Source of the DNA: Actinobacteria bacterium ATB1
GTDB lineage: Bacteria; Actinomycetota; Acidimicrobiia; UBA2766
Direction of reading: 5' to 3'
Assembly (NCBI GenBank): GCA_021404985.1
Contig: QWHP01000002.1
Span: forward strand, 1-37,974
DNA: 37,974 bases
Notes under the pieces: generated by a model
What the model saw: only the letters and a program-made list of their open reading frames with translations
What the model was told of the DNA's origin: nothing
The model's database searches: none
Part shown: in pieces, positions 7,876 to 16,138 of the stretch
Layout of the letters: each line of letters begins with the position of its first letter
Position numbering within the stretch: position 1 is the stretch's first letter
Made by a program: the position numbers and the translations under genes

Positions 7876-8097
7876 ATGCGGGAATACGAAGCGAGGGCCG
7901 AGAGGGGGCTTCCGGACCCGGATGTGCTGTGCTACTTCGAGGCCATGCACTCGGTCCGCATCCTCCTCGAGATCGAACAGCGCCGCCAAGGTGGAACGGC
8001 CGGCGACCGGGGAGGTCACCCCTGGCTCGTGGTAACGCCCGAGGAGGCGCGGACCCTCGAGAAGTGGAACGGCCGCAAGATCAGCTACTCATCCTGA
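7876..8097 (+). CDS. Small hypothetical protein
   Basis: 73 aa from ATG 7876 (MREYEARAERGLPD...); an alternative GTG at 7840 would add 12 residues. The protein looks helical and amphipathic in its first half (YFEAMHSVRILLEIEQRR) and contains a TPEEARTLEKWNGRK segment near the end. Codon third positions are G/C-rich and no overlapping frame explains the region. It sits alone between the methyltransferase pseudogene and the converging small Zn-motif gene. I recognise no family. Confidence 0.5.
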   Translation: MREYEARAERGLPDPDVLCYFEAMHSVRILLEIEQRRQGGTAGDRGGHPWLVVTPEEARTLEKWNGRKISYSS

Positions 8098-8150
8098 GAA
8101 CAGATCGTGGCTGGGCTTCCTGCGAGACTGCGGCCCCTTCCACATCCCTG

Positions 8151-8357
8151 TCAGGTGCGCGCTGCCTTCTTCTTCGTTCCTGCGCTGCGCCCCTTCGTGG
8201 CAGCCCGCGGTGGTGCCTTGGGCTCGGCCTTGACCTTGGCGGCGTCAGTTCTCCTCATCGAACTCTCGTTGGGATTGCAGTAGGCACACCAAGCCATCTC
8301 GTGTGCCTCGCACTCACGGCCTTCGTCCCAGCCGTCGGGCGTCAGGTTCGTGGTCAT
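8151..8357 (-). CDS. 68-aa Cys/His-motif protein with basic Lys/Ala/Arg tail, coupled to the helicase
   Basis: Translated from ATG 8357 behind a GGAGG 6 nt upstream; the ATG overlaps the helicase stop (ATGA). Residues 16-27 (CEAHEMAWCAYC) place Cys16, His19, Cys24 and Cys27 in a C-x2-H-x4-C-x2-C pattern, a plausible zinc knuckle. From residue 35 on, the chain is Lys/Arg/Ala/Pro-rich (KVKAEPKAPPRAATKGR...TKKKAART), like histone H1-type or RNA-chaperone tails. Together they suggest a small nucleic-acid-binding protein made in step with the RNA helicase. I do not recognise a named family. Confidence 0.7.
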   Translation of the reverse strand: MTTNLTPDGWDEGRECEAHEMAWCAYCNPNESSMRRTDAAKVKAEPKAPPRAATKGRSAGTKKKAART

Positions 8358-9571
8358 GACCGGTCCTCCCCGCTCGAAGAGCGCCGAGTTCGGGCCGGAG
8401 CACCTCGGTGGCGTGCACCGTCTCGTCTCCGCGGCTTGCCGCTTGCGGGACGATTCCCCCGGCCCTCCGACGGTGCCGCTGAGCCGGACCCGAAACCCAG
8501 CTCGTGTTCGAGCTTTCTGCGGTCGCCGACCTGATGCGGGGCCACGAGCGACACGACGAGACCCGACGCTCCCTTGCGAGCCGTCCGGCCCGATCGGTGC
8601 AGGTAGGTCTTCGCGTCGGCCGGGAGATCGAAATGGACGACGCACGCCACGTCGTCCACGTGGATGCCCCTCGCTGCGACGTCGGTCGCGACGAGCACCA
8701 GCGCCGATCCCTTCGTGAAGTTCGCCAGCGCCCTCGAACGCTGGTTCTGCGATCGGCCTCCGTGGATGGCAACCGCGCGGACGCCCTCATGACCGAGACG
8801 TTTGGCGACCTTGTCCGCACCGTGACGGGTCCGGCAGAAGACGATCGTCGATCCCGCCTCACCTACCACCTCCGCAAGACGCTGGACGCGTGCGTGGGGA
8901 GGTACCGTTTCGAAGCGGTGCTCGGCAGTCCCTGCGCGGTCGCTGTCGTTCTCGACACTGTGACGCACGGGGTCCTTCTGGCAGTCCCTGGTGAGAACGG
9001 CGACGTCACCGTCCAATGTGGCCGAGAAGAGGACCGTCTGGCGCGAAGCAGCGGTCGCCTTGACGATCCTGCGCACCGCCGGGAGGAACCCCATGTCCGC
9101 CATGCGATCCGCCTCGTCGATCACGACGATGTCGACCTCGCTCAGGCGGAGGGCGTCCTGCCCGACGAGATCTTCGAGGCGACCGGGACACGCGACAAGG
9201 ATGTCCACCCCCTTGCGGAGCGCCTGACGCTGTGGCTGGTAGCCGACACCGCCATAGATGGCAAGGACTCTGCGCCCGCGTCGCGCGGCCAGCGGCTTCA
9301 GCTCCTCCTGGATCTGGGCTACCAGCTCGCGTGTCGGGGCAAGGATCAGGGCGCGGGGAAGCTTGGGGGCGGCCTTGCGGACCCGCGACACGAGAGGGGC
9401 ACCGAACGCGATCGTCTTGCCCGAACCCGTCGGTGCACGGCCGCAGACGTCGCGTCCCGCAAGCAGATCCGGAATGGCCGCGGACTGGATCGGGAAGGGG
9501 GTCGTTATCCCTCGCTCCGCGAGCGCGGAACAGAGGTCCTCGGGTACGCCGAGGTCGAGAAAACTCGACAT
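8354..9571 (-). CDS. DEAD-box ATP-dependent RNA helicase
   Basis: A 405-aa helicase that unwinds or remodels RNA using ATP. It has the Q motif (TTPFPIQSAAIP, about 24-35), Walker A APTGSGKT (about 46-53), PTRELVAQ, motif II VIDEADRMADMGF, motif III FSAT, and in the second RecA domain FCRTRHGADKV, VATDVAARGIHV and HRSGRTARKG. A basic Arg/Gly/Ser tail of about 45 residues follows the core, typical of RNA-anchoring tails. ATG 9571 has AAGGAG 11 nt upstream, and a 6-bp hairpin sits immediately before that site. Earlier in-frame residues do not match the family. It is coupled by a 4-nt overlap to the 68-aa downstream gene. Its exact RNA target (ribosome assembly, decay or cold response) is not told by sequence. 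Confidence 0.93.
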   Translation of the reverse strand: MSSFLDLGVPEDLCSALAERGITTPFPIQSAAIPDLLAGRDVCGRAPTGSGKTIAFGAPLVSRVRKAAPKLPRALILAPTRELVAQIQEELKPLAARRGRRVLAIYGGVGYQPQRQALRKGVDILVACPGRLEDLVGQDALRLSEVDIVVIDEADRMADMGFLPAVRRIVKATAASRQTVLFSATLDGDVAVLTRDCQKDPVRHSVENDSDRAGTAEHRFETVPPHARVQRLAEVVGEAGSTIVFCRTRHGADKVAKRLGHEGVRAVAIHGGRSQNQRSRALANFTKGSALVLVATDVAARGIHVDDVACVVHFDLPADAKTYLHRSGRTARKGASGLVVSLVAPHQVGDRRKLEHELGFGSGSAAPSEGRGNRPASGKPRRRDGARHRGAPARTRRSSSGEDRS

Positions 9572-9588
9572 TGCCAGGTGATCTCCTT

Positions 9589-9603
9589 GGCCCAACCTGG
9601 GCC
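9589..9603 (-). promoter_or_regulatory. Hairpin directly before the helicase ribosome-binding site
   Basis: GGCCCA-acc-TGGGCC forms a perfect 6-bp GC-rich stem with a 3-nt loop. On the helicase mRNA its last base is followed directly by AAGGAG (9588-9583), the likely ribosome site. A hairpin touching the Shine-Dalgarno could modulate translation, as in cold-inducible or autoregulated helicase mRNAs, but that role is inference. Confidence 0.4.
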
Positions 9604-9840
9604 GTTGCCTTGGCACACTCACTCGAGCAGCGCGGCGCAGGGCAACGAAGATCGAGAAGGGTCCGGATCCGAATTCCACCGACCGGACCGCAGAGCGGAT
9701 GTCCGCCTCTTGCGGACGACCTCTGAACCCTAACACATACCTCGCCCGCGACATCGCAGTCAGTTGCGCTCGCACGCTTCCTCGCAGCCACACGACGGCC
9801 GTCAGGTCCCACTCCCGTAGAGTTGGCCCAGGAGATGCCG

Positions 9841-11304
9841 ATGACGAACAAGCTTGAAACCACGGCGCTCGGCGGCGTGCCGACCGGCCTCTACATAGGC
9901 GGCTCGTGGCGAGCCGCCGAGTCCGAACGGCTCCTGCCGGTGGAGGACCCGTCGACAGGGAACGTGCTGGTCGAGATCGCGGATGCGTCCCCGGCCGACG
10001 GCATGGCAGCACTCGACGCCGCAGTGGAGGCGCAAGAGTCGTGGGGCGTGACCCCCCCGCGTGAGAGAGGCGAGATCCTCCGACGTGCCTTCGAGACGAT
10101 CATGGAGAGAATCGACGAGCTTGCGCTCGTCCTCACCCTCGAGATGGGCAAGCCGCTCGGCGAGTCGAGGGGTGAGATCGCCTATGCAGCGGAGTTCGTC
10201 CGCTGGTACGGGGAGGAGGCCGTGCGCATCAACGGGCGTTACACGGTGTCCCCCAACGGCAGCGGCCGGATCCTGACCATGAAGGAGCCTGTCGGCCCGT
10301 GCCTGTTCATAACGCCGTGGAACTTCCCACTGGCCATGGGCACGCGCAAGATCGGTCCTGCGATCGCTGCAGGGTGCACCATGGTCGTGAAGCCCGCGAA
10401 GCAGACACCTCTCTCGATGCTCCTCTTCGCAGCCATCCTCGAGGAATGCGGCCTCCCACCGGGTGTCTGCAATGTGGTCACGACGAGCAACTCCGGTGCC
10501 GTCATGGAACCCCTCATCCGGGACGGCCGTGCGCGCAAGCTCTCGTTCACGGGATCGACACCCGTCGGCCGCAAGCTGGCCGAGCAGGCAGCGGGCGGGC
10601 TACTGCGCACCTCGATGGAGCTCGGCGGGAACGCACCCTTCGTGGTGTTCGCGGACGCAGATCTCGACGCTGCGGTCGAAGGCGCGATGATCGCGAAGAT
10701 GCGCAACATGGGTGAGTCCTGCGTCGCCGCGAACAGGTTCCTCGTCGAGACGCCCGTTGCGGCAGAGTTCGCGGGCCGGCTCGCGGAACGCATGGCGGCA
10801 CTCGTCGTCGGTCGGGGAACCGAAGAGGGAGTGGACGTCGGGCCGATCATCGACTCCCCCTCGCGGGAGTTCATCCACGGACTGGTCCAGGATGCCCGCT
10901 CCCGCGGGGCCAGCGTCCTCACGGGCGGGGACGTCCCCGAGGGTCCCGGCTGGTTCTATCCCCCCACCGTACTCTGCGAGATCCATCCCGAAGCCCGCAT
11001 CGTGGACGAGGAGGTCTTCGGCCCGGTCGCACCGGTGCTGACCTTCGACGGACTGGACGAGGCCGTGGCGATGGCCAACGACACCCCTTTCGGGCTTGGC
11101 GCATACGTCTACACACGTGATCTCGCGCGGGCTCTGTCGGCCACGGAACGCCTCGAGGTTGGGATGGTGGGGCTCAATCGCGGACTCGTCTCCAACCCCG
11201 CTGCCCCCTTCGGAGGCGTGAAGCAGTCCGGACTGGGCAGGGAGGGCGGCCCCGAAGGCCTCGAGGAGTACCTCACGACCAAGTACGTGGCAATCGAGGT
11301 CTGA
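9841..11304 (+). CDS. NAD(P)-dependent aldehyde dehydrogenase, succinate-semialdehyde dehydrogenase-like
   Basis: A 487-aa ALDH-superfamily enzyme oxidising an aldehyde to the acid. Catalytic residues are in place: Asn161 in ITPWNFP, Glu260 in SMELGGNAP and nucleophile Cys294 in NMGESCVAAN. The end, PAAPFGGVKQSGLGREGG, is the usual C-terminal oligomer segment. The length and the LEMGKPLGESRGEI and FTGSTPVGRKLAEQ segments resemble the GabD-type succinate-semialdehyde dehydrogenases, but substrate assignment in this family is weak. ATG 9841 is preferred over ATG 9835 because CAGGAG lies 6 nt before it. It is transcribed alone, divergent from the helicase across about 270 nt with no other ORF, and ends 42 nt from the converging WS/DGAT stop. 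Confidence 0.9.
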   Translation: MTNKLETTALGGVPTGLYIGGSWRAAESERLLPVEDPSTGNVLVEIADASPADGMAALDAAVEAQESWGVTPPRERGEILRRAFETIMERIDELALVLTLEMGKPLGESRGEIAYAAEFVRWYGEEAVRINGRYTVSPNGSGRILTMKEPVGPCLFITPWNFPLAMGTRKIGPAIAAGCTMVVKPAKQTPLSMLLFAAILEECGLPPGVCNVVTTSNSGAVMEPLIRDGRARKLSFTGSTPVGRKLAEQAAGGLLRTSMELGGNAPFVVFADADLDAAVEGAMIAKMRNMGESCVAANRFLVETPVAAEFAGRLAERMAALVVGRGTEEGVDVGPIIDSPSREFIHGLVQDARSRGASVLTGGDVPEGPGWFYPPTVLCEIHPEARIVDEEVFGPVAPVLTFDGLDEAVAMANDTPFGLGAYVYTRDLARALSATERLEVGMVGLNRGLVSNPAAPFGGVKQSGLGREGGPEGLEEYLTTKYVAIEV

Positions 11305-11346
11305 GGTCTGATCCTCACAAACCGGCCTCGGTGGACGAGGGCTCTC

Positions 11347-12729
11347 TCAGAGCGTCGTGCAGAGCTCCGCGAAACCCTCGGCAAGGCACTCCCGCATCAA
11401 CTCCGGGTCCGTTACCGCGGCCCGGTCGGTGTTGATGCCGATGCAACACGTTCCGTCGTGGGACATGAGGGTCACGTTCATGGCAGAGCCCTCGGTGGCG
11501 CCAAGGGCGTACCAGCGCAGAACTCGACTCCCCGCAAGCCAGCACGGAACGGGGATCCCGGGAACGTTGCTCGTGAGGAAGTCGACATGTGTGAGCATCC
11601 CGCCGAAGACGGCCGTCATCACCGAGGTCGGAAGGGCGTTGAGCATTCCGGCAAGTTGCTCCGTCACCGCAATGGCAGGTTCGGCACGCCAGCTCCGCAT
11701 GATGTCCCGCAGCGTCGAGACGCGCTTGGCGGGGTCGACGATCCCCACCGGGACGCGGAAACGCAGGGGGGATATTCGGTTTCCCCCGAGAGGCTCGTCG
11801 TCCGTGCGGATGTTGACAGGCATCGTCATACGCAACTCGTCGACAGGCCAACCACGACGCTCGTGGTAGAGGCGAAGGCCGCCACAGACGGCGGCCACGA
11901 AAGCGTCGTTGAGGGAGGCCTCGCAGCGGTGCGCCGCCTTCTTGAGGTCGTCGAAGTCGACATCGAACACGTCGTAACGCCACGTCGTGCTACGGCGAGT
12001 CATGATGGGCGAGAGCATGGACGTCGCCGGCGCGACGAGCTTCGCGACGGACCGAGCCATACGAACAGTGTCCCGCACCGTCCTTCGGGGCCGGAGGAGT
12101 GCTCCCGCCAACTGACCCAGGGTGTGTGGGGCGGTACGCACGGCTCCGGTGGCGCCCCGCATCCTTTGTCCAAGGGCATCGAGGACGAGGTCCCGCCGTG
12201 TCACTGCTCGGGGGTCCGGCAGCGCGGGCAGGACGCGTTCGGGGCCGGTCGGCTCGAAGGAGAGGAGCTCTCCGGCGAGCCGCATGCCGCCGACCCCGTC
12301 GATCATGGAGTGGTGGACCTTGAGCAGGCAGGCGGCGCCGCCATCCTCGAGTCCGGACAGAAGCGTGACCTCCCAGAGGGGTCTCGCCCTGTCGAGCCCG
12401 GCCATCGCCCAGACGCCTGCCAGGTCGAGGACGTCGCGGACCGATCCGCCGGCGACCGACGCGTGCCGGACGTGGAAGTCGAGCTCGAAGTCCGTGTCGT
12501 CCACCCAGATCGGGGTGCTGAGGTGCAGGGGCGGGGTGGCGACGCGCTGTCGAAACCTCGGCAGGATGCGCACCGCCCGGTCGAACTCGCCGCGGAAGCG
12601 GTCGAACTCGGGGGCCTGCTCCAGGAGAAGGAGCGCAGTGATGGTGCTCCGCAGCCGGGGATCCTTCTCCATGTCCCACATGAGCGCGTCGCTTTCGCTC
12701 ATCCTGTCGGTGAAGGGCAAAGCCGCCAT
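11347..12729 (-). CDS. WS/DGAT-family O-acyltransferase (wax ester synthase/diacylglycerol acyltransferase)
   Basis: A 460-aa bifunctional-type acyltransferase that esterifies fatty alcohols or diacylglycerol with acyl-CoA to make storage neutral lipid. The catalytic HHxxxDG motif is HHSMIDG, with His139 and His140. Other family landmarks are the N-terminal SESDALMWDMEKDPRLRS, PLWEVTLLSG, LNDAFVAAVCGGLR and, near the end, NVPGIPVPCWLAG followed by MNVTLMSHDGTCCIGINTD. ATG 12729 fits the family start; the frame stays open for 21 more codons, but those do not resemble the family. It lies downstream of palindromic repeat copy A and shows no operon partner. WS/DGAT genes are common in lipid-storing actinomycetes. 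Confidence 0.92.
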   Translation of the reverse strand: MAALPFTDRMSESDALMWDMEKDPRLRSTITALLLLEQAPEFDRFRGEFDRAVRILPRFRQRVATPPLHLSTPIWVDDTDFELDFHVRHASVAGGSVRDVLDLAGVWAMAGLDRARPLWEVTLLSGLEDGGAACLLKVHHSMIDGVGGMRLAGELLSFEPTGPERVLPALPDPRAVTRRDLVLDALGQRMRGATGAVRTAPHTLGQLAGALLRPRRTVRDTVRMARSVAKLVAPATSMLSPIMTRRSTTWRYDVFDVDFDDLKKAAHRCEASLNDAFVAAVCGGLRLYHERRGWPVDELRMTMPVNIRTDDEPLGGNRISPLRFRVPVGIVDPAKRVSTLRDIMRSWRAEPAIAVTEQLAGMLNALPTSVMTAVFGGMLTHVDFLTSNVPGIPVPCWLAGSRVLRWYALGATEGSAMNVTLMSHDGTCCIGINTDRAAVTDPELMRECLAEGFAELCTTL

Positions 12730-12797
12730 GCCAGGAGCATCCCACAGGTTCGCCCGTCCCGCCACTGCCCCTCGAACGCGCGTCCCTCCCACCCCCC

Positions 12798-12844
12798 ACC
12801 TGGGCAGATCCAGACACCAATACCGTGACCCAATCCGCCCACGT
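12798..12844. repeat. 47-bp palindromic repeat, copy A
   Basis: Left arm ACCTGGGCAGAT (12798-12809) and right arm ATCCGCCCACGT (12833-12844) form an imperfect 12-bp inverted repeat (two mismatches) around a 23-nt spacer, ccagacaccaataccgtgac plus cca. Copies B and C elsewhere in the window have the same arm and spacer lengths. This copy lies between the SulP stop and the WS/DGAT start, both on the minus strand. There is no T-tract, so it is not a standard intrinsic terminator. Confidence 0.8.
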
Positions 12845-12885
12845 CGCAGGATCGGCTTGCTTGCCCGGCAGCGAATCCGCAGTTG

Positions 12886-14583
12886 CTACGGCGTCTCCGA
12901 CGAGCTCTCGAGCGAGGAGACATCCGAGCGCACAGCGGCGAGGGCCTCCTCGAGGGACGTGTAGAAGTGCTCGTGGTCGAGAGTCTCGAAGAGGCCGTAG
13001 CGCAGGACCAGGGCGTGAAGGCGCGTGCGCAACTCGGCGAACGCCATGTGGATCCCTGCGTCGTTCAACTCCTCGTCGAGGTCCCGCAACATCTCACCTG
13101 CGGTCACGTCGATATCCGTGATCGCCTGGCACTGGAGGACGACCCACGACGGCGACTTCTCCCGCACCAGAGCCCTCACCTGGTCGCGGAACTGGTTGCA
13201 GTTGGCGAAGAACAGCGGAGCCTCCCAGCGGAACACGACGATCCCGGAAGCCTCACGGGCCCGCGAATCCATCGTAAGGCTGTGCCAGCCACCGACTTCC
13301 TCGTCCTCGCCGAGGACCTCCCCGTGTGGCCACCAGTTCCGGCGGAAGAACAGCAGAATCGCAAGCACGATCGCGACGAGGATCCCCTCGAGAACCCCGA
13401 GGATCATCACACCCGCGGTCGCGACGAGCGACAGCAGCAGGGCCGACCTGCGTACGCGGGCGTAGCGCCCGAGGACCTTCAAGTCGAGAAGGGACAGCGC
13501 CGCACCGATGACCACCGCCGCCAGAACTGTCTGTGGCAGCGCGGACAGGAGGTCGTTGAACGCGAGGACCAGGGCCATCACGATGCCGGCACTCACGATT
13601 CCCGTCATCTGGCTCTTCGCTCCCGACTGGTCGGCCACCGCCGTTCTCGAACTGCTCACCGAGACCGCGAATCCCTGGAAGAGCCCGGCAGCGACGTTCG
13701 ACATCCCCACGCCGATCATCTCCTGATCCGGCTTGGTCTCCTCGCCGCGCCGAGCGGCGAAGCTCGACGCCGTCGCGATGGTGTCCGTCAGGGACACGAG
13801 GACGATCCCGACCGCGGCGAGCATCAGCGCGCCGACATCGGATGCGCTGGTCCAGGGAAGCGACGGCGCGGGGAACCCCTGGGGAAGCGACCCGACCGTT
13901 TGGACACCACGGGAGGACAGGTCGAGCACCGCCGACACGATCGTGGCACCCACCACAGCGACGAGGACTGCCGGGACGCGCTTGGTCAGGCGGGGCAGGA
14001 CGAGGAGCACTGCCAGCACCACAAGACCGGCCACCACCGTCGTGATGTCCGCGTCGGACAGACCGCCGATCACCTCGCGGACTTCTTCACCGAAGCTGTC
14101 GGCGTCGACGGAGAAGCCGCACAGCTTCGGGATCTGCCCGAGGATGATCGTCACCGCGAGGCCGTTGAGGTACCCGACCCGCACCTCGCTCGAGAGCAGG
14201 TCGGCGACGAACCCGAGCTTTGCAACCCCGAGACCGACCTCGATCAGACCAACGAGGATGGCGAGCATGGCTGCGAGCGTGACCGCGCTCGCGGGGTCGT
14301 CCGTCACTATCAGAGGTGTGATGGCGGCGAAGATGAGCGGCGACACGGACGAGTCGGGACCCAGCACGAGAATCCGGGACGGCCCGAACACCGCATAGGC
14401 GACGAGGCAGACGATCGTCGTGTAGAGACCGTTGACTGCGGGGACCCCGGCGAGCTCCGCGTACGCCATCCCTTGGGGCACGAGGATCGCTGCGAGGACG
14501 ATTCCGGCCACGATGTCCGGGCCGAGCCACGAACGCTGATAGGAGCGCGCCGCCGAGATCCCGGGGATCCAGGACTGCGACAC
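12886..14583 (-). CDS. SulP-family anion transporter with C-terminal STAS domain
   Basis: A 565-aa inner-membrane sulfate/bicarbonate-type permease. The N-terminal SulP signature reads GIVLAAILVPQGMAYAELAG, followed by GLYTTIVCLVAYAVFG. About 10-14 hydrophobic helices fill residues 25-420, including TDTIATASSFAARRGE. A cytoplasmic STAS domain spans about 430-555 (FRWEAPLFFANCNQF, then QCQAITDIDVTAGEML). The GTG start at 14583 follows AGGAG about 12 nt upstream; the gene begins 5 nt after the PAP2 stop, so the two are co-transcribed. SulP members carry sulfate, bicarbonate or dicarboxylates, and sequence alone does not decide which. Confidence 0.92.
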   Translation of the reverse strand: MSQSWIPGISAARSYQRSWLGPDIVAGIVLAAILVPQGMAYAELAGVPAVNGLYTTIVCLVAYAVFGPSRILVLGPDSSVSPLIFAAITPLIVTDDPASAVTLAAMLAILVGLIEVGLGVAKLGFVADLLSSEVRVGYLNGLAVTIILGQIPKLCGFSVDADSFGEEVREVIGGLSDADITTVVAGLVVLAVLLVLPRLTKRVPAVLVAVVGATIVSAVLDLSSRGVQTVGSLPQGFPAPSLPWTSASDVGALMLAAVGIVLVSLTDTIATASSFAARRGEETKPDQEMIGVGMSNVAAGLFQGFAVSVSSSRTAVADQSGAKSQMTGIVSAGIVMALVLAFNDLLSALPQTVLAAVVIGAALSLLDLKVLGRYARVRRSALLLSLVATAGVMILGVLEGILVAIVLAILLFFRRNWWPHGEVLGEDEEVGGWHSLTMDSRAREASGIVVFRWEAPLFFANCNQFRDQVRALVREKSPSWVVLQCQAITDIDVTAGEMLRDLDEELNDAGIHMAFAELRTRLHALVLRYGLFETLDHEHFYTSLEEALAAVRSDVSSLESSSETP

Positions 14584-14588
14584 GGTTG

Positions 14589-15236
14589 CTACGGTCTCCT
14601 GCCGGGCCGGAGCCGGAAGAGGGGACCGCTACGCGGCATCACGACACGCGTGAGGCGCCCGGCAATCCAGCCCACCCCGGCACCGGCCAGGACGTCACCG
14701 GGATAGTGGACGCCGGTGTACACACGACTGAAACCCACGAGGGCTGCGAGCAGGACCGTCGTGTCGCGCAGTAGCCATGGTGCATCCGCCGAGACCGCCG
14801 ATGCGAAAGCGAATGCCGACGCCGTGTGCCCCGACGGGAAGGAATGCGACGACGGAAGGGCCAGCCGGCGCTTCTCCGCGACGCCACTGTGGTCGGGCCG
14901 GGGCCGGCGCGCGATGTTCTTGAACGCGAGATTGGTGACGGCGGACGTGAGCCCGATCGCGACCAGCCCCCGCAGTGCAACTCGTTTCCCCTCCTTCCCG
15001 CCTGCAAGCGCGAGCACGCCGGCCAGCAACATCCAGATGCGCGAGTAGTTGGCGGCTTCCGAGAGAGGTCTGATGAAGTGATCTGCCAAGGGCACGTCGA
15101 CCTCGGCAATCCCTCGATAGACCGCGACGTCCATCTCGCGCAGCGCGCGAAGGCTCTCGTTGACCGCCGCCGGCACGGCAACGTCTGCGGTCATCTGCCC
15201 CGGTGAATCCTCCCGACGCACGTCCACGTCACGCAT
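14589..15236 (-). CDS. PAP2-family membrane phosphatase
   Basis: A 215-aa lipid phosphatase-like protein. All three acid-phosphatase motifs are present: KNIARRPRP (Lys106, Arg111, Pro112), PSGH (134-137) and SRVYTGVHYPGD with Arg171, catalytic His177 and Asp181. Hydrophobic helices lie at about 66-80, 88-105, 140-150, 158-170 and 182-192. Such enzymes dephosphorylate phosphatidic acid, undecaprenyl pyrophosphate or related lipid phosphates at the membrane surface. It is first in a two-gene unit with the SulP transporter and divergent from aspartate dehydrogenase across about 100 nt. ATG 15236 is used; ATG 15194 is a possible shorter start. Confidence 0.88.
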   Translation of the reverse strand: MRDVDVRREDSPGQMTADVAVPAAVNESLRALREMDVAVYRGIAEVDVPLADHFIRPLSEAANYSRIWMLLAGVLALAGGKEGKRVALRGLVAIGLTSAVTNLAFKNIARRPRPDHSGVAEKRRLALPSSHSFPSGHTASAFAFASAVSADAPWLLRDTTVLLAALVGFSRVYTGVHYPGDVLAGAGVGWIAGRLTRVVMPRSGPLFRLRPGRRP

Positions 15237-15337
15237 GGCGACAGGCTACCCACATACCCCGGCACTCACCTCTGTTCCGACCTCCTGGCCCCGCCTCGCG
15301 CCTCAACTCACGCAGCCAGATCTGGGATCATTGCTCC

Positions 15338-16138
15338 ATGCAGGGTTCGTCGGGTATCGGCATCGTCGGCCACGGCGCCGTCGGCTCGGTGATCGCAGAC
15401 TCGCTGGCAGCCCAAGCGCCCAGGGGTACTCACCTCTCAGGCATCTACGCGTATTCCGAGGTGCCACCCGAATACCGCATGGACACCTTCGAGGCCCTCC
15501 TCGAGGCATCTGATGTGATCGTCGAAGCGGCTGCTCAGGAGGCCGTCGGTGCTTACGGCCCGCTCACGCTCGAGTCGGGCCGAAGCCTCGTCGTGGTGAG
15601 CGTGGGAGCCCTACGGGACGACGATCTGCTCGGACACCTCAGAGAACTTGCCGCCGCCGGGCCAGGTCGCCTCCTCGTCACCACGGGGGCGATCGGAGGG
15701 GTGGACATCCTGCGTGCCGCTGCCGCGCTAGGCGGTCTGGACAGAGTCGAGCTCAGCACGGTCAAGCCTCCACGAGCTGTCGTCGAGGCGTGGATGGACC
15801 AGGGGACCAGGGATGCCTTGCTGCGGGGATCGGAACCGGTAGAGGTCTTCAGGGGTCCCGCACGCGACGCCGTCGAACTCTTCCCCACATCGGTCAACGT
15901 CGCGGCAACTCTGTCCCTCACGACGATCGGCTTCGACCGCGTTCTCGTCTCCATCACAGGCGACCCGCGCACGACAGTGGTCACCCACACGGTGAACGCA
16001 GCGGGCGCTGCGGGGTCGTATTCGTTCTCATTCCGCAACGTTCCGTCACCGATCAACGTGCGAACCAGCGCCGTCACTCCCTTCGCCGTTCTTCGCGGAC
16101 TCCACGATCTGACCTCCGACGTCGTCGTCGGGATCTGA
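15338..16138 (+). CDS. nadX: L-aspartate dehydrogenase (NadX-type)
   Basis: A 266-aa cytosolic oxidoreductase. The family oxidises L-aspartate to iminoaspartate, an alternative to NadB at the start of NAD synthesis. The N-terminal Rossmann motif is GIVGHGAVGSVIADSL. The middle has VEAAAQEAV, VVSVGAL and TTGAIGGVDILRAA. The catalytic half has FPTSVNVAATLSL, GFDRV and a His in VVTHTVNAAG, ending SPINVRTSAVTPFAVLRGL, all family landmarks. ATG 15338 starts the Rossmann strand after three residues; the longer open frame from 15203 is not conserved. The gene stands alone, divergent from PAP2 and convergent with a broken GH172 gene. No other NAD-synthesis gene is in the window. Confidence 0.88.
   Translation: MQGSSGIGIVGHGAVGSVIADSLAAQAPRGTHLSGIYAYSEVPPEYRMDTFEALLEASDVIVEAAAQEAVGAYGPLTLESGRSLVVVSVGALRDDDLLGHLRELAAAGPGRLLVTTGAIGGVDILRAAAALGGLDRVELSTVKPPRAVVEAWMDQGTRDALLRGSEPVEVFRGPARDAVELFPTSVNVAATLSLTTIGFDRVLVSITGDPRTTVVTHTVNAAGAAGSYSFSFRNVPSPINVRTSAVTPFAVLRGLHDLTSDVVVGI

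Noticed and set aside
12883..14706. 607-aa plus-strand frame opposite the SulP gene
   Set aside because: The SulP/STAS protein on the minus strand is unmistakable; the opposite frame is charged, repetitive and motif-free.
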